DNA of 64,000 nucleotides from Merluccius polli. Taxonomy: Eukaryota > Chordata > Actinopteri > Gadiformes > Merlucciidae. The position numbers and the translations under genes are program-made. Positions 27,890 through 39,122 of this stretch are shown here, one piece after another; position 1 is the first letter of the stretch, and every line of letters starts with the position of its first letter. The stretch spans positions 72,001 through 136,000 of the forward strand of contig JAOPHQ010005449.1 of the NCBI GenBank assembly GCA_030340625.1, read 5' to 3'. The notes under the pieces were generated by a model. That model did not search any database. It had not been told where the DNA came from and saw nothing but the letters and a program-made list of their open reading frames with translations.

Positions 27890-28873
27890 TAGAGATGCCA
27901 GAAAAAAACAACGATAACCGAATACACGGTCCAAATCTCAGCGAGTACTCGAGTACTTGCTTTGTAGGCGCTTTTGCAAATTTACACATATCGCAAGTCA
28001 GTTTAATCTGTATTTTATAGAGTCCACGTGGGTTACACCCACACCAGAGCTCGGCTGGTCATGCAGTTTTTAACCTGCTTTTTACTGTGCTCGCGGGGTA
28101 CACTTCTAAACAGCTATTTTACTGTTATATACATTGGGGACCTTTTGAAACCTGACATATCCAGTTGAATTGCGCTTTAGTAAGGCTACTTTTTAGGGCA
28201 GGCTACGTTGTAATTTGCCGACTGAGTGCTGCTGCCCGATGGTTACACTAGGACGCCTCGTCTCCTGGGCAGGTAGACACCGCTAGACTCACAGGACTCA
28301 TACTGGTGATCACGTCGTAGTTCACCGCATCACATCGCTAATTCAGAGCATGAATAGCTGTTGAATATCCAATAGCTTTCTAACTTAAAAAAAACAACGT
28401 TCAAATTGCATAAGCCGTTATTGAGATGTTTGATTTTTTTGTTTGATTTCGATTTTTAATACACCACCAAAGCAGCGCTATGCTGCTATACATTTTGGGA
28501 CGTTCCTGACGGGCAGACATTGTAAAAAAAAATTTAGAACACGTGGGGAACTCCTACCCGGACCAGCTACTACTACTACTACTACGTTGGTGAACTGTTT
28601 GATGGAGGAGCACCCTTTTATATCTGATGTTACAAAAGCTAGCAGTTTTTATACGTGGCGAACAAACCTATTTTATACAGCCTCTCAACAACAATGCATG
28701 ACGGCAAAGTCTTGACTTTTTAATGATATATCATGCTCCAAAGCGTTGCCAAAATACATATCAACATAATATATCATGTACTTGTAAGATATCCGAAAAT
28801 GACTACAAAACGATTTTCAATTATGATTTGCTTGACGAGTACTAGTTTAATCGAGGACATGTTTGCACCCCTA
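27890..28873. mobile_element. Non-autonomous hAT-like element
   Basis: The ends TAGAGATGC and GCACCCCTA are inverted with two mismatches. The flanks ATAGGAAG (27882-27889) and ATAGGAAA (28874-28881) form an 8-bp duplication with one mismatch, diagnostic of hAT insertion. Near both ends are CGAGTACT motifs. The 984 bp code for nothing recognisable. Confidence 0.7.
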
Positions 28874-28881
28874 ATAGGAAA

Positions 28882-29856
28882 AACTAATGGCTTATTATCA
28901 TGGCTGCTGGAGTGCTGCTGGTCCACGCGGCAAAGTAAAAACACTGTCGTCAAAGGACACCAAACAAGCCCGCGGTCCCCCCGCTACAACACAACAAATC
29001 TCTATGATAACTTTTTTCCTCACAAAGGTGCCATTGTTTTCCTCGGGAGTAAGACTTAACGAGACATGAGGCGCACTTACAAGCCAGAGCAGGTGACTTT
29101 TCCAGGTGAAGGCCGCTACGCTGCGACCCTTGAGCGCTCCCGCGTGGCAGGTAAAATGTCAACAGCTTGCGGGTGGCTCTCCACAATAGCCCTCTCAGGA
29201 CGCGCCCGCCGCTACGCCTAACGTCTTGCTAGCCCTAAAAACAGATTAGACAATCGGCCTTAGATGTCTGGCGGTCCACTGCAGGGGGGGGACAATAGTC
29301 ATCTTAGTCGATTTAACAATTCAAGCTGGTGCGGCAAGATGAAAGCCACGCGAAGCGATGCAGTTCCCGCTGCAAGCGACACACTGTTCTAAACACACTT
29401 GTGTCACGTCGTATCGGAGGTGTTGATACAGATGTCTCATCATTAGAAAGCCCATGATTCAAAATATGCATCGGTGCCACGAAAACTGAGCCAACTGCAA
29501 AAAACAATATAACAAACGCATTTCACAGAAACTGTAGACGTTCTATTGAAGTCGCATATACATTTCGGAGTAGTTTGGATATACCAGAGGGTTCAGGGTT
29601 AAAGACGCGCTCGGTGTGCGGACGTGGAGGGGTGGAGTGACGAGCCTCTGCGTTACCGTGGAGAAGGTGGGGTGGGGTGGATGTATAACGGTGGTGATGG
29701 GGAGGGGGGGTGGTGCACTCTTTCCCCCTACCGGGCCTCCCAGCTCAATTAGCTCAGCTCTTCCAGGCTTTCTGCTGATGGGGAGGAAACGGTGCTCAAC
29801 ACACTGTACACTCATACAGTCCAGGGGGTCCAGTGGAGTCGGATGTATGTGTGTGT

Positions 29857-29911
<55 letters not shown>

Positions 29912-30490
29912 TGTGTATGGGGTGGTGGTGGATGGTGGTGGGGGGGTTCTACTGTTTGAGTGACTGGAGCCCCACACTGCTCTGTGTAATAAGCACCTGG
30001 GCTAGTTGGCCGTACTTGCAGAAATGCCTAAACCAGCCGATATTAATAGCAGAAATCTGTCACGGTGAACGTCAGCAAGTACAAAGAGAAACTTTTTGGG
30101 GTCCGTCTGGACTCATTTATTTGGATGAGGAAAAAAAGAAAGAAAAAAGGGAATTGGCAAGGGACCGAGAGAGTGGAAAAATGGGTTTGTTGAAATGGAT
30201 TGCGTCGTCCCCATCGAACCCCAGGAAAGTTTAGCATCTAACAACTGTTTCAACTGAAACACCACAGTCATACACACGCGTCATGGAGGTCTCGTAGTCG
30301 TACAGCAGAGAAGTCAGCGCGGCGTAGGTTTCACAGCTCTATACGACTGCTATTCCAGTAAGTCCTGAAAGGTCAAAGGTCGGTGTGGACGCGGGGCTAC
30401 AGCATCCAAGAATAACCCTGTTGAATAAGAATTAAGGATATGGTTCACAATATTGGTGACCCCAGTGAAGACGAGAGACATTTCCTCTGA
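28882..30490. other. No gene found
   Basis: Unique sequence is followed by a (GT)n run at 29845-29908 with G-rich flanks. No exon signature is seen. Confidence 0.7.
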
Positions 30491-30498
30491 CACCGAAT

Positions 30499-30580
30499 TA
30501 GGGCTGGGCAACCTGGCCAAAATCTTCTATCCCGATATAGGTCCTTTAATATCTTGATAACTATATACAGTATATATATA

Positions 30581-30642
<62 letters not shown>

Positions 30643-30928
30643 AGATATAGCACGTTTTAGCACGTGGTAATTCAATAAACAAATAGTCTATATAAAATAA
30701 CCACATGATGAAGCTTATTTTTGTATACTCCTGTGTGAATTAAATACTTAAAGAATTAAAGACAAATGAAAAGTATTTTCAAATTGTGTCAATCACTTTA
30801 CTGTAATGCAGCCTTTACAACCAGGAAAAGACAACACTTACGCCATATCACAATATCACAACATCCAAAATCTAAGGCAAGTCTCATATCACGATATCGA
30901 TACAATATCGATGAATTGCCCAGCCCTA
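30499..30928. mobile_element. hAT-like MITE with intact 8-bp duplication
   Basis: The inverted ends TAGGGCTGGGCAA and TTGCCCAGCCCTA are perfect. The 8-bp direct repeat CACCGAAT flanks the element exactly (30491-30498 and 30929-30936). An 80-bp TA run sits inside. Related fragments occur at 43659 and 62387, so the family has been active repeatedly in this region. Confidence 0.85.
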
Positions 30929-30936
30929 CACCGAAT

Positions 30937-32532
30937 ATATTCAACCTGGGCACTACAAAAGAAACAAAACCTAATCTAATCGAGTCATGTATACCACTAC
31001 TCGCTAGCGAATCACAAAAGTCTCGTACGACAACCGCGACTTCGTGAGCTCGCTGGGAACACCGCGGCGCAGCAATAAAGTGGCCAAACAAAACAAAGTA
31101 AATACACTGATGGCGATGATAACGACAGGAGGCAGGAGAGAAGGATGAAGGTCAGCCATAGGGCGGGCGGCGGAGGTGGAGAGCAGAGCGAGAGAGAGAA
31201 GGAGAGAGTGGTGTTTTGTGTTTTCTCCTGGTTTGCAGCGGTGGGGGTCCAATCACCACAGGTGTGGTGGGCTTTTTTGCCTCAACGCAACGCTGCCACT
31301 AGGGCCCTCTCTCGTTTCAGGTGAAACTGATAACACTTCAATGGTTGCGAGGGCGACCCCACCTCCTGGATAATTTTTTTGTTCACACACACACACACAC
31401 ACACACACACTTAAGCTTCAGCGCTGCCTTTCATCCGAGATATTGCAAGTATCTGCGGATTTGACGAAACATTTTTTTTCTTTTTCCCACACGTAATCAA
31501 AGAAAATTGTGTGAAGGAGCCGCGCGTGTTTCTACTATGGAAGTTGCCTCATATGACATAAAAAGGCTGACATGAAAAGGCGATGATAAAAAGGGAGATC
31601 AACGGGGTGTTTTTCAATTAGGGATAAATGAGAAACACCTGTAGAAAATCACACTTACCTATCAAAATACAGCACATTACTGTCCCCACCTTCGTGGTGG
31701 TGCCACAAGAACCCTGATTGGATATAGTCTGTTCTGGGTTCTGACACACACGCACACACGCACCCCCCCCCCCCTCCCCCGTCTTTACATATTTTGGTAG
31801 TTAGTATGCAAGCTCATTTCTCTATTTCTTAATGAACACTGCCAAATAGCCTATCCTATATGCTAATACATGGGCCTCATTTAAAAGTAAAGGACTTATG
31901 CAGTGCTGCAGTGTTCTGCATGACTGTGGGAGTCCTGCATGAGCGCTCTCCGCTCTCCGTACAAATGTGACGGCTCTCTGTTTTGCCGCGTCCGCGGCTC
32001 TAGCCAACAGAAAGGGCCGACGTGTGAAGACCTCCCGTCCACAACGAATTCCCGCACCCGATTCATCATCTCTCAGTCCACCGCACACTTACTTTCTGTA
32101 AAAGGGCAGGGCTGTGCGCCACCAGTGAACTTTACATTTCAAAAAAAGAGCGAGACCACCTCTCTGTGTGGTCTACATATCTGAATATGTATCCCCACAC
32201 ACCGTGCCCCTGTAATGGCTGACAGCGACAGCTAGTCGCGCGATCATTAGAAAGGCGCGCTCGCGTGCCTGCGCGTGTGTGCGTGCGTGCGTGACTGACA
32301 GACAGCGAGTGAGCGCGCAGGTCAGCGGTGAGTAAGTGGCTGCACTTTCACAAAGTTCTTGATGAGATAATTAGCCATCCATATCTTGGCAATATGTTCC
32401 GGCAGAACGACACGGCGCTCATTAAACTGCTGACGGGGCCCCAGGTCCCACCGGGTATCCTACCCAAACCAAAGCCATAAAAGAGCTCTCTCTGAGACGC
32501 GCACTTGTTGATTAGAAAACAAGGAGGTGTGT

Positions 32533-32574
<42 letters not shown>

Positions 32575-32702
32575 GGGGGGTAAGGGTAATAATCGATTAT
32601 TAAATGTGAAACCGCTGTGTGGGCCACTGACAATTGACCAACAATAAACACATGTACCTGAGGAATATTGATGCAGGACTGCCTACACTGTGTAGGACGA
32701 AT

Positions 32703-32738
<36 letters not shown>

Positions 32739-32869
32739 GAACATATGGAAACTGCTAGCTTTTGTAACAGCCGATATAAAAAGGGGCTCCTCCATCAAAC
32801 AATAGAAGCCACCGACTCTGTATATAGATAAAAGAGGCAAACTTCACGATGAATCACGCTTTTGCAAGG

Positions 32870-32921
<52 letters not shown>

Positions 32922-35000
32922 TCACACTCACACACACACACACACACCAAGAAGGTTGGGCTTCATGCGGGTTTGTGGCGCATTTCCCAACAATATTCTT
33001 TTGAGCCAAAACCACAGTACGTCAACATGCTTTTTAGTCAAGACAAACTGAACAAGACGAAGAGAGCCAGAGACAGAGAGAGAGACAGAGACAGAGAGAA
33101 AGAGACAGAGACAGACAGAGAGACACAGAAACACAGAGAGACAGACAGAGACAACAGAAAAAGGATGGATTAAAGTGGGGAGTGGTTGGAAGGCATGCAT
33201 GAATCAAACGCATGCATGAAATGTATGATGAAACTTTCAGCACCACGGACAGCACCCCCCAGCATAGCAAGAGGGGAGCGCGTGAGACAGAGGAGGGGGG
33301 GGGGGGGGGTGAGAGAGAGAGAGAGAGAGAGAGAGAAATGGGAAGAGGCAAGAGACACGAGAGTTCATTTGGTAATTAAGTGAACCCTCATCCCTCATGC
33401 AGTTCAGTGATCTCCATGACTGCCTTTCAAAAATGGAGTCTCTCTCTCCCTCCCTCTCCCCCTCTCTCTCTTTCTCTCTCTCCCCCCCCCCCCCCCCCCC
33501 CCTAGTCCTGTGTCTCGAGCTGAATAATGTAGAGGCTTTTCCCCGGCGCTCAAGCTTGAGTGGCTAATCTGACCACGAGGCCGTGTCAACTCCCCCTCGA
33601 CTTTCCTCCCTTCTCTCCCCGTTCGTTCGTTCGTTCGTTCGTTTTTTATTTATTTACTCACTCACTCACTCACTCACTCATGCCTCCACTGCAGGAATTA
33701 GGTAGACGCTTTTGTGCAAAATGCTTTTACCGAGGGGTGGCCGGCCAATAAAAATCAGACTTCAGTGGAGTGCACACCAGGCTGGCATAGGAACAAAGGC
33801 TGTATGCGTGGTTTAGGAATGACCCCACAATGACAGACCCGGGGGGGGAGGGGGGGGGGGGGTCTTGGCCTAAAAATGTAATTTGACAGTGACGCAGCAG
33901 CACGTATCTGCAACTTTTTTTTGTGTTTTGGTTGTGCAATACTCTTTAGAGAAAGCATTGTATTAAACATAGGGGGGGACCTTTTAACCAAAACAACAAA
34001 CCAAACGTATAATGGTACAATTGCAATGGTTTACAACGTCAATGCAAAATACAAAAACTGAATCAAGAGTGGTTTACAAATACGGTGGAACTCATTTTTA
34101 CAAACTGCATCGCATTTCACAAATCCTTTGCTCCGTCTTTCCCTTGGTTTTCGTCACACAAAAATAAACACGCGCTTATCTCAATCTTGGCATATTGGAC
34201 GGGCTAAACTTTGCGTGACAGATGCCATCAGAACATTGTCATATCAGTAACTTGTTTAAAAATCATAACTTGTAACGTCTTGTGAATTACAATTGAGACA
34301 AGGGTTTTGTTTCCTTCAAGTTTTTAGTGTCTAAATAAACAACACATATCACTGCTAACGTTCAATCCATAAGCTTGAGTTTTACGGTCCTTATCCTCTA
34401 TAAATGTACCTGTAATTCAAAACAGTCGTCATAGAAACCACCTGGGACCCATTGTCAAAATGTCCTCCATTAAGCTGCAACCTGAATAGAGTTTGGACGC
34501 AAATAATCCTGTTAATACATCCTGAGCTCCCAAGAAGGCAATTAGAAACCATAAAATAAAAATACACGGTTGAAATAGATTAGCACCGATCGCTCAGCGT
34601 AAACATTCAAGAATGTAAGAATTCAACACCGATTGTATCGCCAATGATGTATATACAGCCTACTCATTAAACAACCAGAACTGAATAAGTTTGAAGGTTG
34701 TTTTTTTGGTAATTGATTAATTGACTTTCTCAGGAGAGTCACGTGTCACACTGGGATAAACGGGGAGCAAGGCCTAATAGTCAGGGACCAGGATGGCGGT
34801 GCTGTTGCTTAAAGAGCAAGCTGTTTGGATGTGATTCAAGGGTCTTCACAAATCTACATGGAAAACAACACCTTGCTGCAAAATAAACAGAGCGGTGACT
34901 GTTGGGGTCCGGAAAAGATTAGTCCCCACACACACACACCCTCCCCCTCACCATGATCGGACTTTACTCCTCTACTCCTAACACCACGAGCTGTCCTCCT

Positions 35001-35033
<33 letters not shown>

Positions 35034-35089
35034 ACCACCACCACCACCACTACCACCACCCCCCCCCCCCCCCCCAGGAGAGGTGTGAG
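30937..35089. other. No gene found; dense microsatellites
   Basis: (CA)n 31385-31410, (GT)n 32526-32572, (CA)n 32703-32738, (CT)n 32871-32917 running into (CA)n, GACAGA-type repeats 33063-33152, poly-G plus (GA)n 33295-33336, CT plus poly-C 33437-33502, (TTCG)n 33621-33642, (ACTC)n 33656-33680 and CA/CAC/C runs 35003-35075 are present. The stretch 34.0-34.85 kb is unique and AT-rich. Confidence 0.7.
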
Positions 35090-35208
35090 TAAACGACGTG
35101 CACGCCTCGTGGACGCCTACGTGCACACGCCGGGTGGGTTTCCCCTGCGCCTGCCTATAGGTTCTGGTTCCGGGACCCCGCGCGCGCCGCCCTCCTCCTC
35201 CTCCTTAC

Positions 35209-35298
35209 CTGCTCCAAGGAGTCCTCCCAGGTGAGGCTCGCGAGGCGGGAAGAGGACGGCTCGTCTTCCGCCGTCGCCGCTCGCGCAGAACCGTCCAT
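35209..35298 (-). CDS. Candidate distal alternative first exon of PPARGC1A (brain-type B1)
   Basis: The open frame starts with ATG in a strong context (GGCCATGG) and reads MDGSARAATAEDEPSSS followed by RLASLTWEDSLEQ. It ends at a consensus donor CAG|GTAAGG: 90 nt, phase 0. It lies in a CpG-rich block below a minus-strand TATA box. In mammals PPARGC1A and DHX15 are neighbours on one strand, and a far-upstream brain-specific PPARGC1A promoter lies between them. From memory the human alternative N-terminus has D-E-x-S-x-R-L, then W, then L-Q at the exon end, and the same spacing pattern is visible here. The canonical PPARGC1A first exon also ends in phase 0, so splicing would keep frame with a co-activator body outside this window. 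An in-frame upstream ATG (35386-35388) would add a 30-residue basic and poly-Ser extension. Alternatively this is a first exon of an unrelated gene. Confidence 0.45.
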
Positions 35299-35305
35299 GG
35301 CCGTC

Positions 35306-35329
35306 CTGCTGCTGCTGCTGCTGCTGCTG
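35306..35329 (-). repeat. (CAG)8 triplet repeat in the leader of the candidate exon
   Basis: Eight uninterrupted CTG units on plus are CAG on the transcribed strand, 7 bp before the ATG at 35298. In frame with the upstream ATG they code poly-serine (AGC). Confidence 0.85.
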
Positions 35330-35565
35330 TCTGTGGTTCTGTAGAAGCAAGGACGTTTTGGGGTTGAATTTTTTTTTTTTAATGACAATGTTGTTTCTTC
35401 CTGGTGGTGATGATGATGGTGCTGCTCTTCTTATCTCGACGAGTTGTTTCTACCTACCGCCACCGACCCCAGCTGGCTAGCTGTTTTTTTTTTCTTCCTC
35501 CGGTACCGACGACGAACCCCGAGCTGTGTGTGCGCGGCGCGCGTGCTGCCGGTTCCGCCGTCCGT

Positions 35566-35571
35566 CACGTG
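35566..35571. promoter_or_regulatory. E-box CACGTG
   Basis: A palindromic CACGTG sits in GTCACGTGG, the high-affinity context for USF, MYC and TFE-type factors. It lies downstream of the proposed start site, in the leader. Confidence 0.35.
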
Positions 35572-35713
35572 GACGACTCGTGTCTCTCAACCGAAAACGC
35601 GGGCGGTCCGGGTCCGTCCGTCCGGGTCTGGGTCTGGGTCCGTCCGTCCGCGGGACGAGGGGTCGACCCGTCTTCTGGATCGACTGGGGCTCGGCTCGCG
35701 CGCGTTGGTCACA

Positions 35714-35719
35714 TTTATA
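35714..35719 (-). promoter_or_regulatory. TATA box (TATAAA)
   Basis: Minus-strand CTATAAATG precedes a GC-rich stretch. A start site about 30 bases down (near 35685) would give a 5' leader of about 385 nt to the ATG at 35298 if unspliced. Confidence 0.4.
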
Positions 35720-35730
35720 GAGTCGCTGAA

Positions 35731-35747
35731 GAAGTTGGGTCAACTTC
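35731..35747. promoter_or_regulatory. Palindrome GAAGTTG-GGT-CAACTTC upstream of TATA
   Basis: Perfect 7-bp arms flank a 3-bp spacer, 12 bp upstream of the TATA box in minus-strand orientation. The arm/spacer form is like that of dimeric factor sites. No factor is assigned. Confidence 0.3.
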
Positions 35748-35840
35748 CGCCCCCCACCCCCCACCTCCTCGCGCTGTGTACTTCAACAGGTCTGCCATTA
35801 CACGTGAGGTGTGTGTCTTCACGTTACCGTGGCGGGAGGA

Positions 35841-36247
35841 CCGGTGTTGTGCCAATGTAGGTATCCCCGACAGAATCTACTTCACTCGAAATGTACTATA
35901 ATAGACAGATGACGCCTGACCATCAAATGATTTATTTTATGTGTACTTCACATACTACTCTATAACCTCTGGGATTATGAACAACTTTCTTCTCTTCTAG
36001 CCAAAGATATGGGGGGGGGGGAACACATTATTTCAGACTGTTTACCTGTCTGCCAGAATTTGTATCCCCCCCCCCCCTCAAAATGGACAGATGAAGCCTG
36101 ACCATCAAATAATTTATTTTATGTATACGTCACATACTACTCTATAACCTCTGGGATTATGAACAACGTTCTTCTCTTCTAGCCTTAGATATGGGGGGGG
36201 GGGGGGGACACTTTCTGTCGGGGATACCTACATTGGCACAACACCGG
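35841..36247. mobile_element. 407-bp inverted-repeat element with internal duplication
   Basis: Perfect inverted 35-bp ends occupy 35841-35875 and 36213-36247 (ends CCGGTGTTGTGCC and TCCCCGACAGAA). Between them a segment of about 110 bp occurs twice in the same direction (35907-36012 and 36089-36195), each copy ending in a poly-G run and differing at a few bases. Target-site duplication is unclear; a TA lies inside each arm, so a Mariner-like origin is possible. A foldback produced by inverted duplication is the alternative. Confidence 0.6.
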
Positions 36248-36527
36248 CAGCACGACGATGGGGTTTACAGGTCTATGTAACGACACACGAGGTTAGTCTT
36301 CGCCCCCCCCCCGGTTCACGACCCTTCCGGGGGGGCAGGTGTGTCGCGTCAGGCAGGTGACCGGTGATCAGCCAATAGGAAGCGGTGAACCCACAGGTGG
36401 TCCTGGGGTTTGGTTCTCCTGTAAGATCATCCCTGCTCATTAGTTCAAACCACAGGTTAGATTTTTTATTGTTTTTAAATGTCCCGTTTTTCCCAGTCGA
36501 GTGAAACTGGCCCTTGTCTTTATTGAT

Positions 36528-36551
36528 GAGGATGAGGACGACGACGACGAC

Positions 36552-36585
<34 letters not shown>

Positions 36586-36963
36586 GGACTGATGTGTATG
36601 ATGAGCATGAGGAGGATGATGATGATGATGATGAGTATGATGATGATGATGATGATGATGATGAAACTGATGTGTTTGATGAACATGATGATGATGATGA
36701 TGATGGGATTGATGTGTATGATGAGCATGATGATGATGATGGGACTGACGCGTTCTCATCATGATGATGTGTATGATGAGCATGAGGATGAGGATGATGA
36801 TGATGTGTATGATAATGATGATGATGAGCATGATGAGTATATGATGGGACTGATGTGTATGATGAACATGAGGATGAGGATGATGATGATGATTGGATTG
36901 ATGTGTATGATTATGATGATGATGATGATGATGATGATGGGACTGAGGTGTATGATGAACATG

Positions 36964-37014
<51 letters not shown>

Positions 37015-37026
37015 GGATTGATGTGT

Positions 37027-37059
<33 letters not shown>

Positions 37060-37134
37060 GGACTGATGTGTATGATGTGTATGATGTGTATGATGATGAT
37101 GATGGGACTGAGGTGTATGAGGATGCAGTGTGAG
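36528..37134. repeat. GAT/ATG-rich compound tandem array
   Basis: Over 600 bp of (GAT)n is broken at intervals by a recurring GGGACTGATGTGTATGATGA variant, giving a higher-order unit of roughly 70-130 bp. All three forward frames stay open (poly-Asp, poly-Met and mixed), and reverse frames give poly-His or poly-Ile. That is expected of a triplet repeat and is not evidence of a gene. Confidence 0.9.
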
Positions 37135-38618
37135 AGGTATAGCAGCACGGTACCTGACACCATGCAGGTACCGATAGACGAGCCCAGACACACACCGCCG
37201 CTAGCGCCGGTGGAGTCGCTCACATCCGTTGGTGACGAGAGACAAACTGAAGATGTCCAAAGCGTCAGAGATCATAAATTCATCCGTTGTCCTATCTAAA
37301 AGATACGATTATTTATGAAAATGACTTTTGAGGCCATGAAATGGACACCCACAAAGTGTATTCATTTCAGTACTCTGTGCTTTTACGGACAATACAGTGA
37401 AGACAGACAGGAAAGTGGAGGGAATGAATGCCATGTAGATGGGGGGGGGGGGGGGGATCGAACCTGGATCGCTGCACGGCATATCGCCTAATTATATCAA
37501 GATAACTGCATCGATAGGGTCCATTCTGACAGTAGGCCTATATGCTAGGCCTACTGCCCCCCCCCCCCCCCAGGATGTGTTGGAGGGCATCGGCTGAGGA
37601 ATCTGAAACAGTTGAAGACAGGAAACAAAAAGGAATTGACCCTCTGATGTGTCGCCTCATTCATCACTTTAGGTAAGGAGAGGCGACCAAACGTCACAGG
37701 GTCTCCCCCAGAGCAGACATTTAGGCCTTTTAGAGGGGGGGGAAGTGTGAGAGCATGACGTTTTAGACAAAGGGCAGACCTGATGGAAGGTGAACGGGTG
37801 AATACTCGTCGTCTGTCGTTCGGGTTTGCCAGTACAGCGCTGAAGTGAACGCACGCCACAGAGTCAAGACGCCACAGCCACGACACGCCTTGCACTTGGG
37901 TTGTGGCTGGATTTTATTAACTGCCACAATTACGAGCCTCTCTGAATTTAAGTGTCATTATTTTTACCGAGCTGCCGTGATAAAACGTCATTTAAATACA
38001 TTGTACAACATTTTAAATAAAATAAAAAACGTGGCGAATAAAAGCAAGCAGGGGCCCCTGGCGATATATAAAAGTCCCCCCGCGAGGGCGAACGACGCGA
38101 GCAGCACAAGCATATAACGACGGCGTCCCTCCTTTGGCCCTTATCTCTCGGTCACCATCAGCCATAATCTGTCCCGCTGGAGATTAATTTAAAGATTATG
38201 AAGCCCCCGTGCGTATGTATGGCACAGAGAGAGGCGCACAATACACATCACACACACACTGCATAGGCAGCGCCTTGCGGGAGATAGGGCGCGATGGGGC
38301 CGCCCCGCTCCGCCTACATCCTCCCTGTAAGCATCCTCTCATCTTTGTGGCTATGTTCCTTTTCCCCTTCATTCCAACACATAAAAGGACCCCCCCCCCC
38401 CCCCCCCCCCCCCCCATCGGCGGTGTAAATCAACAGTCAAGAAATGGGGGTGAAAGTTCAACGGGAGCGGCATGATCGCGTCGGTGTGGCGGTATAGCGG
38501 AGGGCCCCCTGCACGCGTCGTGTTCCTCTGTCCGTATGGACGCGCGGAATGGCGCGCCTGCGCGTTGCCGCGTGCGGTCCTCTTCTCTGCGATGCGTTTC
38601 AAACACCCCCCCCCCCCC

Positions 38619-38654
<36 letters not shown>

Positions 38655-38921
38655 GGCCAATCTATCACAGCTAACCTGGTGGCACGTGCGGCGTGCGCAC
38701 ACACTCCTCTTCTGCGAGTAACTGTCAGAGATGGTATGATTGAATTGTTCCCCTGCACTGTCACCAGAGGAGCTATTACTTCAAATTAGCATACAAATTC
38801 AAACCGGGACAGATGGATTTGTCACATTCCACTCGCCATCTTCCCGCTAGATTGGGTGTGCTTGTCCTGTGATGTAGATAAGACACCTGTCTGTGGCATT
38901 AAGCATTGGGGAGGGTGGTCG

Positions 38922-38992
<71 letters not shown>

Positions 38993-39083
38993 GGGGGGGG
39001 GGGTATGATGGTGGTGGTGTGACAATGGATCTCGTGAAACGCTGAGGTGTTTCCGCAGTAAACCTTGCCTACCTGCATCCCGA

Positions 39084-39122
<39 letters not shown>

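Larger units (their letters stand above)
35090..35760 (-). promoter_or_regulatory. CpG-rich promoter region of the candidate alternative exon
   Basis: CpG dinucleotides are dense across this block, unlike the AT-rich surroundings. It contains a minus-strand TATA box, a canonical E-box and a palindrome, and it overlaps an open first exon ending in a good donor. These are direct observations; promoter activity is inferred. Confidence 0.5.

Noticed and set aside
36514..37299. A 261-codon plus-strand open frame rich in Met and Asp, and opposing frames rich in His or Ile
   Set aside because: They are produced by the GAT triplet array; every frame is open and none has a domain or splice context.
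37440..37510. tRNA-like gene: minus-strand GGTTCGATCCC resembles a B box
   Set aside because: No A box at the right distance and no cloverleaf stem; the box borders a poly-C run.
38465..38600. A second CpG-rich patch as a promoter
   Set aside because: Only about 135 bp, between poly-C runs, with no TATA box, exon or donor nearby.
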